Shown here: piece after piece, positions 9,617 through 17,994 of the stretch
Numbering within the stretch: position 1 is the stretch's first letter
Layout: every line of letters begins with the position of its first letter
Assembly (NCBI GenBank): GCA_934899185.1
Contig: CAKXYI010000001.1
Span: 186,001-250,000, forward strand
Direction of reading: 5' to 3'
DNA: 64,000 nt
Origin: an uncultured Lachnospiraceae bacterium
Lineage (GTDB): Bacteria; Bacillota; Clostridia; Lachnospirales; Lachnospiraceae
Program-made: the position numbers and the translations under genes
Notes under the pieces: model-generated
Database searches by the model: none
Seen by the model: the letters and a program-made list of their open reading frames with translations, nothing else
What the model was told of the DNA's origin: nothing

Positions 9617-9756
9617 GTCACATGTCCTCCTCGCTTCGTTTTTCTCTTACTGCTATTGTAGCAAGGTGGATGGCAGATTGCCACTCTTTTTTCGGAAAAT
9701 TCTGTATTTTTATCCTTATATTCTGTTTTGGCTGATAATTAAAAGAGCAAACCAAA

Positions 9757-9789
9757 AGGGACGCTCCTTGTGGCAAAAGGAACGTCCCT
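9757..9789 (-). terminator. Rho-independent terminator of serS
   Basis: A 13-bp stem with one wobble pair (AGGGACGTTCCTT / AAGGAGCGTCCCT on the minus strand) followed by a short T run, just after the serS stop codon. It closes the scfA-scfB-secDF-glyA-serS run. Confidence 0.85.
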
Positions 9790-9794
9790 ATGGC

Positions 9795-11081
9795 TTAGTG
9801 CTTTGGAATAAGAACTGTCTTACCGCCCATATATGGCTGTAATGCAAGCGGAATATTAACAGATCCATCTGCATTTAAGTTATTCTCTAAGAATGCGATC
9901 AACATTCTAGGTGGTGCGACAACCGTATTGTTCAAGGTATGTGCGAAGTACTTACCGTCCTTGCCCTTGACACGGATCTTCAAGCGGCGTGCCTGTGCAT
10001 CCCCAAGGTTGGAACAAGATCCGACCTCAAAGTACTTCTTCTGTCTCGGTGACCATGCTTCAACGTCGCAAGACTTAACCTTAAGATCTGCAAGGTCTCC
10101 GGAGCAGCACTCCAATGTACGAACCGGGATATCCAGACTGCGGAAGAGATCTACCGTATTCTGCCACAACTTATCATACCAAACCTTGGAATCTTCTGGC
10201 TTACATACAACGACCATCTCCTGCTTTTCAAACTGGTGGATACGATAAACACCACGTTCTTCAATACCGTGTGCGCCCTTTTCCTTACGGAAGCAAGGAG
10301 AATAAGAGGTCAGGGTATATGGTAGTTTTTCTTCATCATTCAAAGTATCAATGAATTTTCCGATCATAGAATGCTCGGACGTACCGATCAAATAGAGATC
10401 CTCGCCCTCGATCTTATACATCATGGCATCCATTTCCTCAAAACTCATAACACCGGTAACCACGTTAGAACGGATCATAAATGGTGGTACACAGTAAGTA
10501 AATCCACGGTCGATCATGAAATCTCTTGCATAAGAGATCACTGCGGAATGTAATCTTGCGATGTCTCCCATCAGATAGTAGAAGCCGTTTCCGGCAACCT
10601 TTCCGGCGCTCTCCAGATCAATACCGTCAAAACGCTCCATGATGTCGGTGTGATATGGAACCTCAAAATCAGGAACAACCGGCTCGCCAAACTTCTCGAT
10701 CTCGACGTTGCAGGAATCATCCTTGCCGATCGGTACGGATGGATCAATGATATTTGGAATGTTCATCATGATCTGTGTAACTTTTTCCTGTAATTCTCTT
10801 TCTTCCGGCTCAAGTTCCGCAAGTCTTGCAGAAATACCGGCAACCTCAGCCTTGACGGCTTCTGCTTCTTCCTTCTTGCCCTGCCCCATCAAAGCACCGA
10901 TCTGCTTAGCGATCTTGTTCTTCTTGGAACGGAGTTCATCTGCCTCCTGCTGTGCGGCTCTTGCCTTTGCATCTAATTCAATGACTTCATCTACCAAATG
11001 AAGTTTGTGATCCTGAAACTTATTCTTGATATTCTGCTTTACTACTTCAGGATTTTCTCTTAAAAATTTAATATCGATCAT
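9795..11081 (-). CDS. serS: Serine--tRNA ligase
   Basis: 428 residues. The N-terminal MIDIKFLRENPEVVKQN and the long coiled-coil arm (about 25-105) that grips the tRNA-Ser extra arm are characteristic. The class II core shows motif 2 (CFRKEKGAHGIEERGVYRIHQF region) and motif 3 (NNTVVAPPRMLIAFLENN). The start at 11081 is preferred over 11105 because GGAAGG is positioned upstream and the protein begins as its relatives do. It lies 25 bases after glyA, so the serine/glycine-interconverting enzyme and the serine-charging enzyme are probably co-transcribed. No serine T-box leader precedes it. Confidence 0.97.
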   Translation of the reverse strand: MIDIKFLRENPEVVKQNIKNKFQDHKLHLVDEVIELDAKARAAQQEADELRSKKNKIAKQIGALMGQGKKEEAEAVKAEVAGISARLAELEPEERELQEKVTQIMMNIPNIIDPSVPIGKDDSCNVEIEKFGEPVVPDFEVPYHTDIMERFDGIDLESAGKVAGNGFYYLMGDIARLHSAVISYARDFMIDRGFTYCVPPFMIRSNVVTGVMSFEEMDAMMYKIEGEDLYLIGTSEHSMIGKFIDTLNDEEKLPYTLTSYSPCFRKEKGAHGIEERGVYRIHQFEKQEMVVVCKPEDSKVWYDKLWQNTVDLFRSLDIPVRTLECCSGDLADLKVKSCDVEAWSPRQKKYFEVGSCSNLGDAQARRLKIRVKGKDGKYFAHTLNNTVVAPPRMLIAFLENNLNADGSVNIPLALQPYMGGKTVLIPKH

Positions 11082-11106
11082 TTTTCTTTCCTTCCATAAT
11101 CCCAAA

Positions 11107-12345
11107 TTATTGCAACGGATACTTTGCGGTAAGTCCTGCCACGATCTCTCTCGCCTTGGCTACGCCGTTTTCGCCCTCCTTGATCACGGTTGCGATCGCT
11201 TCTGCCACCTGGTCAAAATCATCCTCTTTTAAGCCACGGCTAGTCGCTGCCGGTGTACCCAGACGGATACCACTGGTGACAAATGGACTCTTCGGATCAT
11301 TTGGAATGGTATTCTTATTTGCAGTAATATGTGCATCATCCAACCATTTTTCAACTTCTTTACCTGTCAAATCAAATGGTGTCAGATCCACAAGCATAAG
11401 GTGGTTATCCGTTCCGTCAGAAACAAGTTTGATGCCTCTATCCTGTAATCCCTTAGCAAGCGCCTGTGCATTATCTGCAACCTGCTTCATATATACCTTA
11501 AATTCCGGCTGTAATGCTTCCTGGAAACATACTGCTTTTGCAGCAATGACATGCATCAAAGGACCACCCTGTGTACCTGGGAAAATCGCCTTATTAAAGT
11601 TGTATTTTTCATTTGCCTCTGCCGTTGCCATAATCATACCACCACGTGGTCCACGCAGTGTCTTATGTGTTGTTGTTGTAACAACATCTGCATAAGGGAT
11701 TGGGCTCTCATGTAAACCTGCTGCAACCAGACCGGCGATATGTGCCATATCTACCATAAGAACCGCATCTACCATATCTGCGATTTCACGGAATCTCTTA
11801 AAATCAATGGCTCTTGCATAAGCAGATGCTCCGGCAATAATCATCTTTGGATGACATTCTTTTGCAATGCGTTCTACCTCATCATAGTCGATTACGCCGT
11901 TATCATTCACACCATAAGGAACGATATTAAAGTATGTTCCTGAGAAGTTCACTGGTGATCCATGGGTCAAATGTCCGCCATGATCTAAGTTCATACCCAT
12001 TACGGTATCCCCCGGCTTTAATACAGCAAACTGTACTGCCATATTTGCCTGTGCGCCGGAATGTGGCTGTACATTAACATAATCGCAACCAAACAATTCT
12101 TTTGCACGTTCTCTTGCCAGATCTTCTACCACATCTACGCATCCACAGCCACCGTAATAACGTTTGCCCGGATAACCCTCTGCATATTTGTTGGTAAGGA
12201 TACTTCCCATTGCCGACATTACAGCCGGACTTACCCAGTTTTCGGAAGCAATCAGCTCAATATGACTGGATTGGCGGTCAAACTCTGCCGTAATGGCATC
12301 TGCAATCTGTGGATCTACTGCTTTAATATCTTCTAATGTGTACAT
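11107..12345 (-). CDS. glyA: Serine hydroxymethyltransferase
   Basis: 412 residues, full length. Converts serine plus tetrahydrofolate to glycine plus 5,10-methylene-THF using PLP. The PLP-lysine motif [18 protein letters not shown] is intact, as are the N-terminal [14 protein letters not shown] and [14 protein letters not shown] signatures. Start at 12345 has AAGGAGG at a 5-base spacing. It sits between secDF (42 bases upstream) and serS (25 bases downstream), consistent with one transcript. Confidence 0.98.
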   Translation of the reverse strand: MYTLEDIKAVDPQIADAITAEFDRQSSHIELIASENWVSPAVMSAMGSILTNKYAEGYPGKRYYGGCGCVDVVEDLARERAKELFGCDYVNVQPHSGAQANMAVQFAVLKPGDTVMGMNLDHGGHLTHGSPVNFSGTYFNIVPYGVNDNGVIDYDEVERIAKECHPKMIIAGASAYARAIDFKRFREIADMVDAVLMVDMAHIAGLVAAGLHESPIPYADVVTTTTHKTLRGPRGGMIMATAEANEKYNFNKAIFPGTQGGPLMHVIAAKAVCFQEALQPEFKVYMKQVADNAQALAKGLQDRGIKLVSDGTDNHLMLVDLTPFDLTGKEVEKWLDDAHITANKNTIPNDPKSPFVTSGIRLGTPAATSRGLKEDDFDQVAEAIATVIKEGENGVAKAREIVAGLTAKYPLQ

Positions 12346-12387
12346 CTCATCCTCCTTATGATGTGCATGTTTTGTGGGTTCTTATTC

Positions 12388-14670
12388 TTATTTTGTTTTC
12401 TTTTTCCCTTTGATGTGTACCTTCATCACATACCATAATTCTGTAGCGATGCAGATTGAGGAATATGTACCGCAGACAATACCAACAAGAAGTGGTAATG
12501 CGAATTCGCGGATACTTGTAACACCAAGGATTAACAGCATAAGTACCATAACAACCGTTGTAAGGGATGTACTGATACTTCTTGAAAGTGTCTGTGTAAT
12601 ACTATCGTTTGCCAATGCACGTAAAGACTCTGGTGACTCATCACGCAATGTTTTCTTGTTTTCACGAATTCTATCAAAAATAACGATGGTATCGTTGACA
12701 GAGTAACCAATAACCGTCAGCATACAAGCAATAAATGCACTACCAACAGAAATTCGTGCTACTGCATAAAGCGCTAATACTACAAGCACGTCATGGATCA
12801 AAGCAATGATGGCACTGCTTGCAAAACGAAGATCCTTAAATCTGAACCAGATGTAAAGCAACATGAAGAATGCTGCTACCACAACTGCAAGCATAGACTG
12901 TGAACGCATCTCTCCACTAACGGTAGATCCGATGTTAGATGAAGTAATTGCAGATGCATCTACGCTGTAGTCTTTTTCTAACATCGTATTTAATGCTTCT
13001 CTCTGCTCAAGATCCAGGCTCTTTGTCTTGAAGATAATCTGATTTGTATTATCTACTACCTGTGTCTGAATATCATTGCTTCCAATGACATCTGCAATCT
13101 TAGGAACGATTTCATCATCTGCCTGTGCCAATGTGTATGCTTCATTAAATTCTACTGTTGTAGAAGTACCACCTAAGAATTCCAGACTATAGTTCAAAGA
13201 CTTGTCTCCCTTGATTCCATGCACTGCCATACCTACAATACCAACACAGATAACAAGGATAGAACAGGTAAAGAAGATTGCCTTCTTACCAACAAAGTCA
13301 ACATTTTTGATTTTCTTTGCTTTACCATAGAACTTCACATCACGTACACCCACTGCGTACAACGCATTCATAAGAATTCTTGTGATAACAAGTGCAGTAA
13401 ACATGGAAAGGACAACACCGATTGCCAATGTGATGGCAAATCCCTTAACTGTACCAGAACCCAATACGCCAAGTACTGCTGCTGCGATCAATGTTGTAAC
13501 GTTACCATCGACGATAGCAGAAAGTGCTTTCTTAAATCCGATCTCAATGGCTGCGATCACGCTCTTACCTGCTGCAATTTCTTCTCGAATACGAGCGAAA
13601 ATAATAACGTTTGCATCCACTGCCATACCAATGGAAAGAATAATACCTGCAATACCAGGAAGTGTGAGTGTAATGTCAAATGCCCAAAGAACAAATAACA
13701 TAAGTCCTGTATACAGTGCCAATGCCAAAGATGCTGCGACACCCGGTACACGATACATAAAGATCAGGAATGCCATAACAATAATCAGACCAATGGCTGC
13801 TGCAAGTAAACTGGTAGAAAGTGCGCTGCTACCCAACTGTGCACCTACAACCTCAGACTGTAATTCCTTTAATTCCAGATTCAGTCCACCAATACGAATA
13901 TAAGATGCAAGGCTGTCTGCCTCGTCAAAAGTACTCATACCTTCAATCACGCATTTACCATCAGTAATGGCTGCATTAACCTTTGGTACACTGACAAACT
14001 GACCATCATAGTAGATACCGATGGATTGTCCTGCTGCATAAGCTTCTGTTGTAGCATCTGCAAATGCCTTTGTTCCCTCATCTGTAAAAGTGATGGAAAC
14101 AACTGCCTGTGTTGCGCCTGTTGTCTGGTTCTGCTGATTCGTTGCATTTGCACTCTTAACATCAGAACCCTGTAAAATAACGGAACCATTTGCAATCAAA
14201 TCGTCTAACTCATAGTTCAACTTGTAATTTCCAATCGAACTATCATATGTATAGTTCTGGTTGCCGCTTGCATCTGTCTGCTTAATAAAGTAAATAGAAC
14301 CCGGTGTTCCCAATTCTTCTAACAGAGCATTTGCATCTTTCACACCCGGAATCTCAACTGTGATTCTGTCGTCACCCACCGGATATACACTAGCTTCTGT
14401 TGTAGAACTATCAGATCCTAATTCATTTTCGATACGTTTCTGTAACTTTGTTACGGTATCATTCAAATCTTCGGTAGATGGTTTGTCTCCTACTACCTGA
14501 TACGTGATACTAACACCACCTGCAAGATCAAGTCCCAGACGGATGTCATAATCATCCTTGTCAGAAACGGTTGCTGTCACAATATTAAAGGCAAGATAAC
14601 CGAATCCAACGATACAGGCAAGTAACACAACAAGCCATGCTACGCCCTGTCCTTTTTTCATTCTTTTCAT
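12388..14670 (-). CDS. secDF: Protein translocase subunit SecDF (fused SecD and SecF)
   Basis: 760 residues. The N-terminal SecD half starts after one TM with LGLDLAGGVSITYQV, the conserved D-x-x-G-G motif; its five-TM RND block lies around 290-440. The SecF half follows from about residue 465 (LNYSLEFLGGTS) with a second RND block. It uses the proton motive force to assist late steps of Sec export. The start at 14670 is chosen because AAGGAG lies 7 bases upstream and its ATGA overlaps the stop of scfB, indicating translational coupling; reading from 14748 would overlap scfB by 82 bases. Fusion of SecD and SecF is known in Bacillus and many Clostridia. Confidence 0.95.
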   Translation of the reverse strand: MKRMKKGQGVAWLVVLLACIVGFGYLAFNIVTATVSDKDDYDIRLGLDLAGGVSITYQVVGDKPSTEDLNDTVTKLQKRIENELGSDSSTTEASVYPVGDDRITVEIPGVKDANALLEELGTPGSIYFIKQTDASGNQNYTYDSSIGNYKLNYELDDLIANGSVILQGSDVKSANATNQQNQTTGATQAVVSITFTDEGTKAFADATTEAYAAGQSIGIYYDGQFVSVPKVNAAITDGKCVIEGMSTFDEADSLASYIRIGGLNLELKELQSEVVGAQLGSSALSTSLLAAAIGLIIVMAFLIFMYRVPGVAASLALALYTGLMLFVLWAFDITLTLPGIAGIILSIGMAVDANVIIFARIREEIAAGKSVIAAIEIGFKKALSAIVDGNVTTLIAAAVLGVLGSGTVKGFAITLAIGVVLSMFTALVITRILMNALYAVGVRDVKFYGKAKKIKNVDFVGKKAIFFTCSILVICVGIVGMAVHGIKGDKSLNYSLEFLGGTSTTVEFNEAYTLAQADDEIVPKIADVIGSNDIQTQVVDNTNQIIFKTKSLDLEQREALNTMLEKDYSVDASAITSSNIGSTVSGEMRSQSMLAVVVAAFFMLLYIWFRFKDLRFASSAIIALIHDVLVVLALYAVARISVGSAFIACMLTVIGYSVNDTIVIFDRIRENKKTLRDESPESLRALANDSITQTLSRSISTSLTTVVMVLMLLILGVTSIREFALPLLVGIVCGTYSSICIATELWYVMKVHIKGKKKTK

Positions 14671-16043
14671 TCTTTTTCTCCTTCTTTTGCAGCCAATGCT
14701 GCTTTTATCATAATGGCACACTCCACACGCTTTTTCTGAAGTGCGCATCCAATATCATATGCATTATGGATATCCCCGTGGAAATTATAAGAGTTCGCTG
14801 CACATCCACCACTACAATAAAATCTTGCGAAACATTCTCTACATTTTTCCTTTGCATATACATTACAGGACTTGAACTCATCACGTAAGTCTGTATTTAC
14901 GACACCGTCATCCACATTTCCCATAAGGAAATCTGTATTTCCAACGAACTGGTGACATGGATAAAGATCGCCAGTCGGTGTTACCGCCAAATATTCTGTA
15001 CCTGAGCCACAACCGGATAAACGCTTTGCAACACATGGACCACCTTCCAAATCGATCATGAAGTGAAAGAAATTGAAGTCCTCTTCTGTTCCATGACGTC
15101 TTACCATTTCAAGCGCAAGATTCTCATATTCTTCCATAAGCTGTGGCAGGTCTTCCTCACGAATTGCGTAGGAATCTGTATCCTGTGCCACTACCGGCTC
15201 CACTGAAATCTGTTTGAAGCCCAAATCTGCCAGATGAAGCACATCCTTTGAAAAATCAAGATTGTTATGTGTAAAAGTTCCACGCACATAATACTTGTCC
15301 TGATGACGACTCTCTGCAAACTTCTGGAACTTGGGTACAATCAGATCATAAGAGCCTGCCCCTTTGCGGAACGGTCTCATACGATCATGCACTTCTTTTC
15401 TACCATCAATGCTCAAAACAACGTTGCCCATTTCTTTATTGGCAAATTCCATAATGTCGTCATCCAATAACACACCATTCGTTGTCAATGTAAAACGGAA
15501 ATTCTTATCATGTTCTTTTTCAAGACTTCTTCCGTAGGCAACCAGATCTTTTACAACCTGGAAGTTCATCAGTGGCTCTCCGCCAAAGAAATCCACCTCT
15601 AAGTTACGACGATTGCCAGAGTTTGCAACCAGAAAATCCAGTGCTTTCTTTCCGACTTCATAACTCATAAGTTCGCGCTTGCCATGGTATTCACCTTCTT
15701 CAGCAAAGCAATACTGGCATGCAAGATTACAATCGTGAGCAATATGTAAACACAGTGCCTTGACAACCGTAGGTCTCTTGGCAAAATCTGTGATATAAGG
15801 CTCGTATGAGTCCTTTGTAAATAATTCCTCTGCGGCGATCAGTTCTGCGAGTTCATCCCAGACTTCCGCAATCTCATCCTTTTGCTCTGGGTAGCGTTTT
15901 GCCATCTCTGCAAAAATGCTATCCTTGTCGGATAACTCGTACATCTCGATCATATCGTAGGTCATGTCATCCACCACATGAATGGCTCCGCTGTTCACAT
16001 CGATCACGATATTATAACCGCCCATTTTGTATTGATGAACCAA
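14667..16043 (-). CDS. scfB: SCIFF peptide radical-SAM maturase (thioether-forming)
   Basis: 458 residues. The radical SAM cluster motif CxxxCxxC is at 105/109/112 (CNLACQYC) and a SPASM-type C-terminus carries many cysteines (CGSGTEYLAVTPTGDLYPC, then CRECFARFYCSGGC), enough for two auxiliary 4Fe-4S clusters. The N-terminus (YNIVIDVNSGAIHVVDD) fits a peptide-binding domain. Characterised homologues such as CteB of Clostridium thermocellum form Cys-to-Thr thioether links in SCIFF. I place the start at a TTG (16043): AAGGAGG lies 6 bases upstream and no ATG in the frame has a ribosome site. It follows scfA and overlaps secDF by 4 bases. Confidence 0.93.
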   Translation of the reverse strand: MVHQYKMGGYNIVIDVNSGAIHVVDDMTYDMIEMYELSDKDSIFAEMAKRYPEQKDEIAEVWDELAELIAAEELFTKDSYEPYITDFAKRPTVVKALCLHIAHDCNLACQYCFAEEGEYHGKRELMSYEVGKKALDFLVANSGNRRNLEVDFFGGEPLMNFQVVKDLVAYGRSLEKEHDKNFRFTLTTNGVLLDDDIMEFANKEMGNVVLSIDGRKEVHDRMRPFRKGAGSYDLIVPKFQKFAESRHQDKYYVRGTFTHNNLDFSKDVLHLADLGFKQISVEPVVAQDTDSYAIREEDLPQLMEEYENLALEMVRRHGTEEDFNFFHFMIDLEGGPCVAKRLSGCGSGTEYLAVTPTGDLYPCHQFVGNTDFLMGNVDDGVVNTDLRDEFKSCNVYAKEKCRECFARFYCSGGCAANSYNFHGDIHNAYDIGCALQKKRVECAIMIKAALAAKEGEKE

Positions 16044-16072
16044 AATAGTCCTCCTTCTATAAACGCACAAAT

Positions 16073-16098
16073 GACCGAACGCTATCAAGCGTACGGTC
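16073..16098 (-). promoter_or_regulatory. Hairpin just upstream of scfB
   Basis: On the minus strand GACCGTACGCT-TGAT-AGCGTTCGGTC forms an 11-position stem with a single T-T mismatch and a 4-base loop. It ends about 30 bases before the TTG start of scfB. It lacks a good U run, so it may be an attenuator, RNA-stability element or processing site rather than a full terminator. Confidence 0.6.
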
Positions 16099-16130
16099 GC
16101 ATGTACTTTTTCTTGTTTTAACTACAGAAT

Positions 16131-16159
16131 GGAGCCTCCCACGAAAAGTAGGACGCTCC
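16131..16159 (-). promoter_or_regulatory. Hairpin downstream of scfA
   Basis: On the minus strand GGAGC-G-TCC pairs with GGA-G-GCTCC around an 11-base loop. It lies 20 bases after the scfA stop codon. No strong U run follows, so partial termination or 3'-end protection of the peptide mRNA is the likeliest use. Confidence 0.5.
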
Positions 16160-16179
16160 GCATTGTACAAATATGATGA

Positions 16180-16323
16180 TTAGCGATTGTTCTCGCATGA
16201 CTGGTTACCTACAGTACAAGATGTCTTGCATGCAGACTGGCAAGATGTCTGGCACTCGCCGCATCCACCCTTCTTTACTGTATTCTGTAACTTCTTTGTA
16301 TTTAATGTCTGTACATGTTTCAT
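16180..16323 (-). CDS. scfA: Six-cysteine ranthipeptide precursor SCIFF
   Basis: 47 residues. It begins MKHVQTLNTKKLQNTVKKGG, the lysine-rich leader typical of SCIFF peptides (six cysteines in forty-five), and the C-terminal half has exactly six cysteines at 21, 24, 28, 32, 36 and 43, each surrounded by Thr/Ser acceptors (ECQTSCQSACKTSC). Start at 16323 follows AAAGGAGAG. The maturase scfB is directly downstream. SCIFF is close to universal in Clostridia; peptide signalling and control of solvent and sporulation phenotypes have been reported for homologues, but its role is not settled. No dedicated exporter or protease is seen next to it other than SecDF. Confidence 0.95.
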   Translation of the reverse strand: MKHVQTLNTKKLQNTVKKGGCGECQTSCQSACKTSCTVGNQSCENNR

Positions 16324-16359
16324 TGTAGATATCTCTCCTTTACTGCTTGATTACGCTAT

Positions 16360-16368
16360 ATTATAGCA
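16360..16368 (-). promoter_or_regulatory. Extended -10 promoter for scfA
   Basis: The minus strand reads TGCTATAAT, a perfect extended -10 element, about 35 bases before the scfA start; it lies inside the 13-base palindrome GCTATAATATAGC. No good -35 hexamer is visible, which extended -10 promoters tolerate. The scfA mRNA would have a leader of roughly 30 bases. Confidence 0.65.
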
Positions 16369-16405
16369 TACAAGCGCCTAAAGGAAAAGCATTTTTTCTG
16401 CTTCC

Positions 16406-16771
16406 TCAACTCAGCATACCACCCAGCATCGCCGATCCGATGCAGATGGCAGATGCGGTGCCCATATAGGGGATGGGCGGCAGGCTTCCTTTCTGGATCC
16501 AGAGGGCTACCGCAAGCAAAGTTGCCACATATAAGATTCCGACCAAAAGCCCCCACAAAAATTTCTGCCTTTTCTTCCATTTTCCCAAGACAAAGCCCCC
16601 GATACCGCAGGAAAGAACATAGATGACGATCACACCGAGCTGAGCAACTGCATCCTCTTTTTCCACACGCGACACGATAAAGGCTAAAAGTACCAACAAT
16701 AGTCCACTGATAATATACATGACAAACAGACTGCGCACGACGCATCCCCTTCGTATCTTTGTCTCTTTCAT
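16406..16771 (-). CDS. Small four-TM membrane protein (TIGR04086-like)
   Basis: 121 residues with a basic N-terminus (MKETKIRRG) and four hydrophobic helices at about 14-34, 45-65, 73-94 and 102-121. The pattern and the neighbourhood (upstream of scfA) match the TIGR04086 family of small membrane proteins of spore-forming Firmicutes; I recognise it by layout more than by motif. The start at 16771 is chosen because a GGAGAAAGG site precedes it; earlier in-frame ATGs lack one. It ends 82 bases before scfA, which has its own promoter. Function unknown. Confidence 0.7.
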   Translation of the reverse strand: MKETKIRRGCVVRSLFVMYIISGLLLVLLAFIVSRVEKEDAVAQLGVIVIYVLSCGIGGFVLGKWKKRQKFLWGLLVGILYVATLLAVALWIQKGSLPPIPYMGTASAICIGSAMLGGMLS

Positions 16772-16860
16772 TTTTCCATCCTTTCTCCACACTGGGATCG
16801 GATCCGTCCCATCATCCACTATGAATTTATGTAAATTCCACCTACAATATGACACATCCA

Positions 16861-16889
16861 TTGCTTTTTTAGAGGAATAATGCTACAAT
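16861..16889 (+). promoter_or_regulatory. Sigma-A promoter of the single-TM protein gene
   Basis: TTGCTT at 16861-16866, a 17-base spacer and TACAAT at 16884-16889, preceded by TG in extended -10 position. The start codon at 16920 follows AGGAGG. Confidence 0.7.
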
Positions 16890-16919
16890 GAATTCCGATA
16901 TTTTTAGGAGGATTACGGA

Positions 16920-17393
16920 ATGAGTACTGGTTGGATTGTATTGATTGTTGTATTGGTCATTCTCGTTGCGCTGATCATTGGATTGTATTTCCTTGGCAAG
17001 CGTGCCGAAAAGAAACAGGAAGAACAAAACGCACAGGTGGAGGCAACCGCCCAGAATGTGACAATGCTTATCATCGACAAGAAAAAATTGCGGATCAAAG
17101 ATTCCGGTCTGCCGGAGCAGGTGATCGCACAGACACCTTTCTATGCAAAGTTGTCAAAGTTGCCGATTGTTAAGGCAAAGGTTGGTCCAAAGGTCATGTC
17201 ACTGATCTGTGATGCGACGATCTTTGATGAGATTCCTGTAAAGAAGGAAGTCAAGGCAAGAGTCAGCGGACTTTACATCACAAGTGTTCGCGGATTACAC
17301 GGAAAAACAGAATCCGAAGATGGCAAAAAGAAAAAAAAGGGTCTTCGTGCTTGGGCACTGCGCAAGCAAAAAGAACTCAATGCCAGCAAATAA
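16920..17393 (+). CDS. Conserved single-pass membrane protein, function unknown
   Basis: 157 residues. One N-terminal TM helix (about 5-27) is followed by a charged coiled-coil-like segment (KRAEKKQEEQNAQVEATA), then a soluble domain of about 90 residues (VTMLIIDKKKLRIKDSGLPE onward) ending in a Lys-rich tail. It probably sits in the membrane with its soluble part in the cytoplasm. It is the only plus-strand gene in this neighbourhood, divergent from the four-TM protein of the SCIFF group, and carries its own promoter and terminator. No enzymatic motif seen. Confidence 0.75.
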   Translation: MSTGWIVLIVVLVILVALIIGLYFLGKRAEKKQEEQNAQVEATAQNVTMLIIDKKKLRIKDSGLPEQVIAQTPFYAKLSKLPIVKAKVGPKVMSLICDATIFDEIPVKKEVKARVSGLYITSVRGLHGKTESEDGKKKKKGLRAWALRKQKELNASK

Positions 17394-17406
17394 GTCATAT
17401 CAAAAG

Positions 17407-17429
17407 GGCTTGTCCGTATTGGACAAGCC
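17407..17429. terminator. Bidirectional terminator between convergent genes
   Basis: Perfect 9-bp stem GGCTTGTCC-GTATT-GGACAAGCC followed by TTTTTCTTT on the plus strand and preceded by AAAA, so it can serve both convergent genes. Confidence 0.92.
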
Positions 17430-17445
17430 TTTTTCTTTGCTCTTT

Positions 17446-17868
17446 TTATGCCGGTCGCACACGAACCTCCAGCCGGTTCTCTGCCAGTAGGTTTCCTCCA
17501 CCATAGAGATCATAAACCAGTAAGATCTGCATGTGCGATTCTCCTTCTCTTATAACATCCAGTTCATAGACATGCGTAACAATATCCATATCCATGCACC
17601 CCATAGGGGTACGCATCCGGGTGCTTGTGCGCTGCCCCGGAAGAAATTCCATCACGCGTCCCATATCGCCTGTCGTCGTCATGCGACAGCCGCCGTCCCA
17701 GAGTTCCAATTTATTGCGCGTACGTCCCATCTCATCCACCTGCATATATTGCAGGACAGCCAGTCCATCCGCTTCCTGATATCTGCCGTGGTAGGTAAGC
17801 CGATTGGTATCCACCTGCCCATCCACGGTCTGTATGCTTGTCATTTCTATGAAAATACGATTATCCAT
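17446..17868 (-). CDS. DUF1934 domain protein (YwiB-like beta-barrel)
   Basis: 140 residues. The alternating beta-strand pattern with LTYHGRYQE near the start, YMQVDEMGRTRNKLELWDGG, the FLPGQRTSTRM segment and GNLLAENRLEVRVRPA at the end fits the calycin-like DUF1934 family (Bacillus YwiB). These proteins are about 140 residues; their function is unknown, although a small-ligand-binding role has been proposed from the fold. It is a cytoplasmic protein with no signal peptide. It lies 126 bases downstream of spoIIR. Confidence 0.85.
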   Translation of the reverse strand: MDNRIFIEMTSIQTVDGQVDTNRLTYHGRYQEADGLAVLQYMQVDEMGRTRNKLELWDGGCRMTTTGDMGRVMEFLPGQRTSTRMRTPMGCMDMDIVTHVYELDVIREGESHMQILLVYDLYGGGNLLAENRLEVRVRPA

Positions 17869-17994
17869 TGGTATATCCTTTTGTCTTTCTGTCTTATTGG
17901 GTCAATCCCGCTGCTTCCTGGATCGCCCATATAGAATTATATCCTATTCCCATCTTCTCTTCCATGGCATTTTTATCTGCTCATTTTATGAACA

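Noticed and set aside
13219..13903. Cys/Asn-rich and other open frames on the plus strand opposite secDF
   Set aside because: They mirror the hydrophobic codons of secDF, lack ribosome sites and have biased composition typical of antisense frames.
16044..16179. scfA-scfB gap hairpins as a riboswitch
   Set aside because: Two simple hairpins without a conserved ligand-binding core that I recognise.
16356..16790. 144-codon frame overlapping the four-TM protein
   Set aside because: Out of frame with the membrane protein, Cys/Arg-rich, without a hydrophobic pattern; the 121-residue reading has a ribosome site and four clean TM helices.
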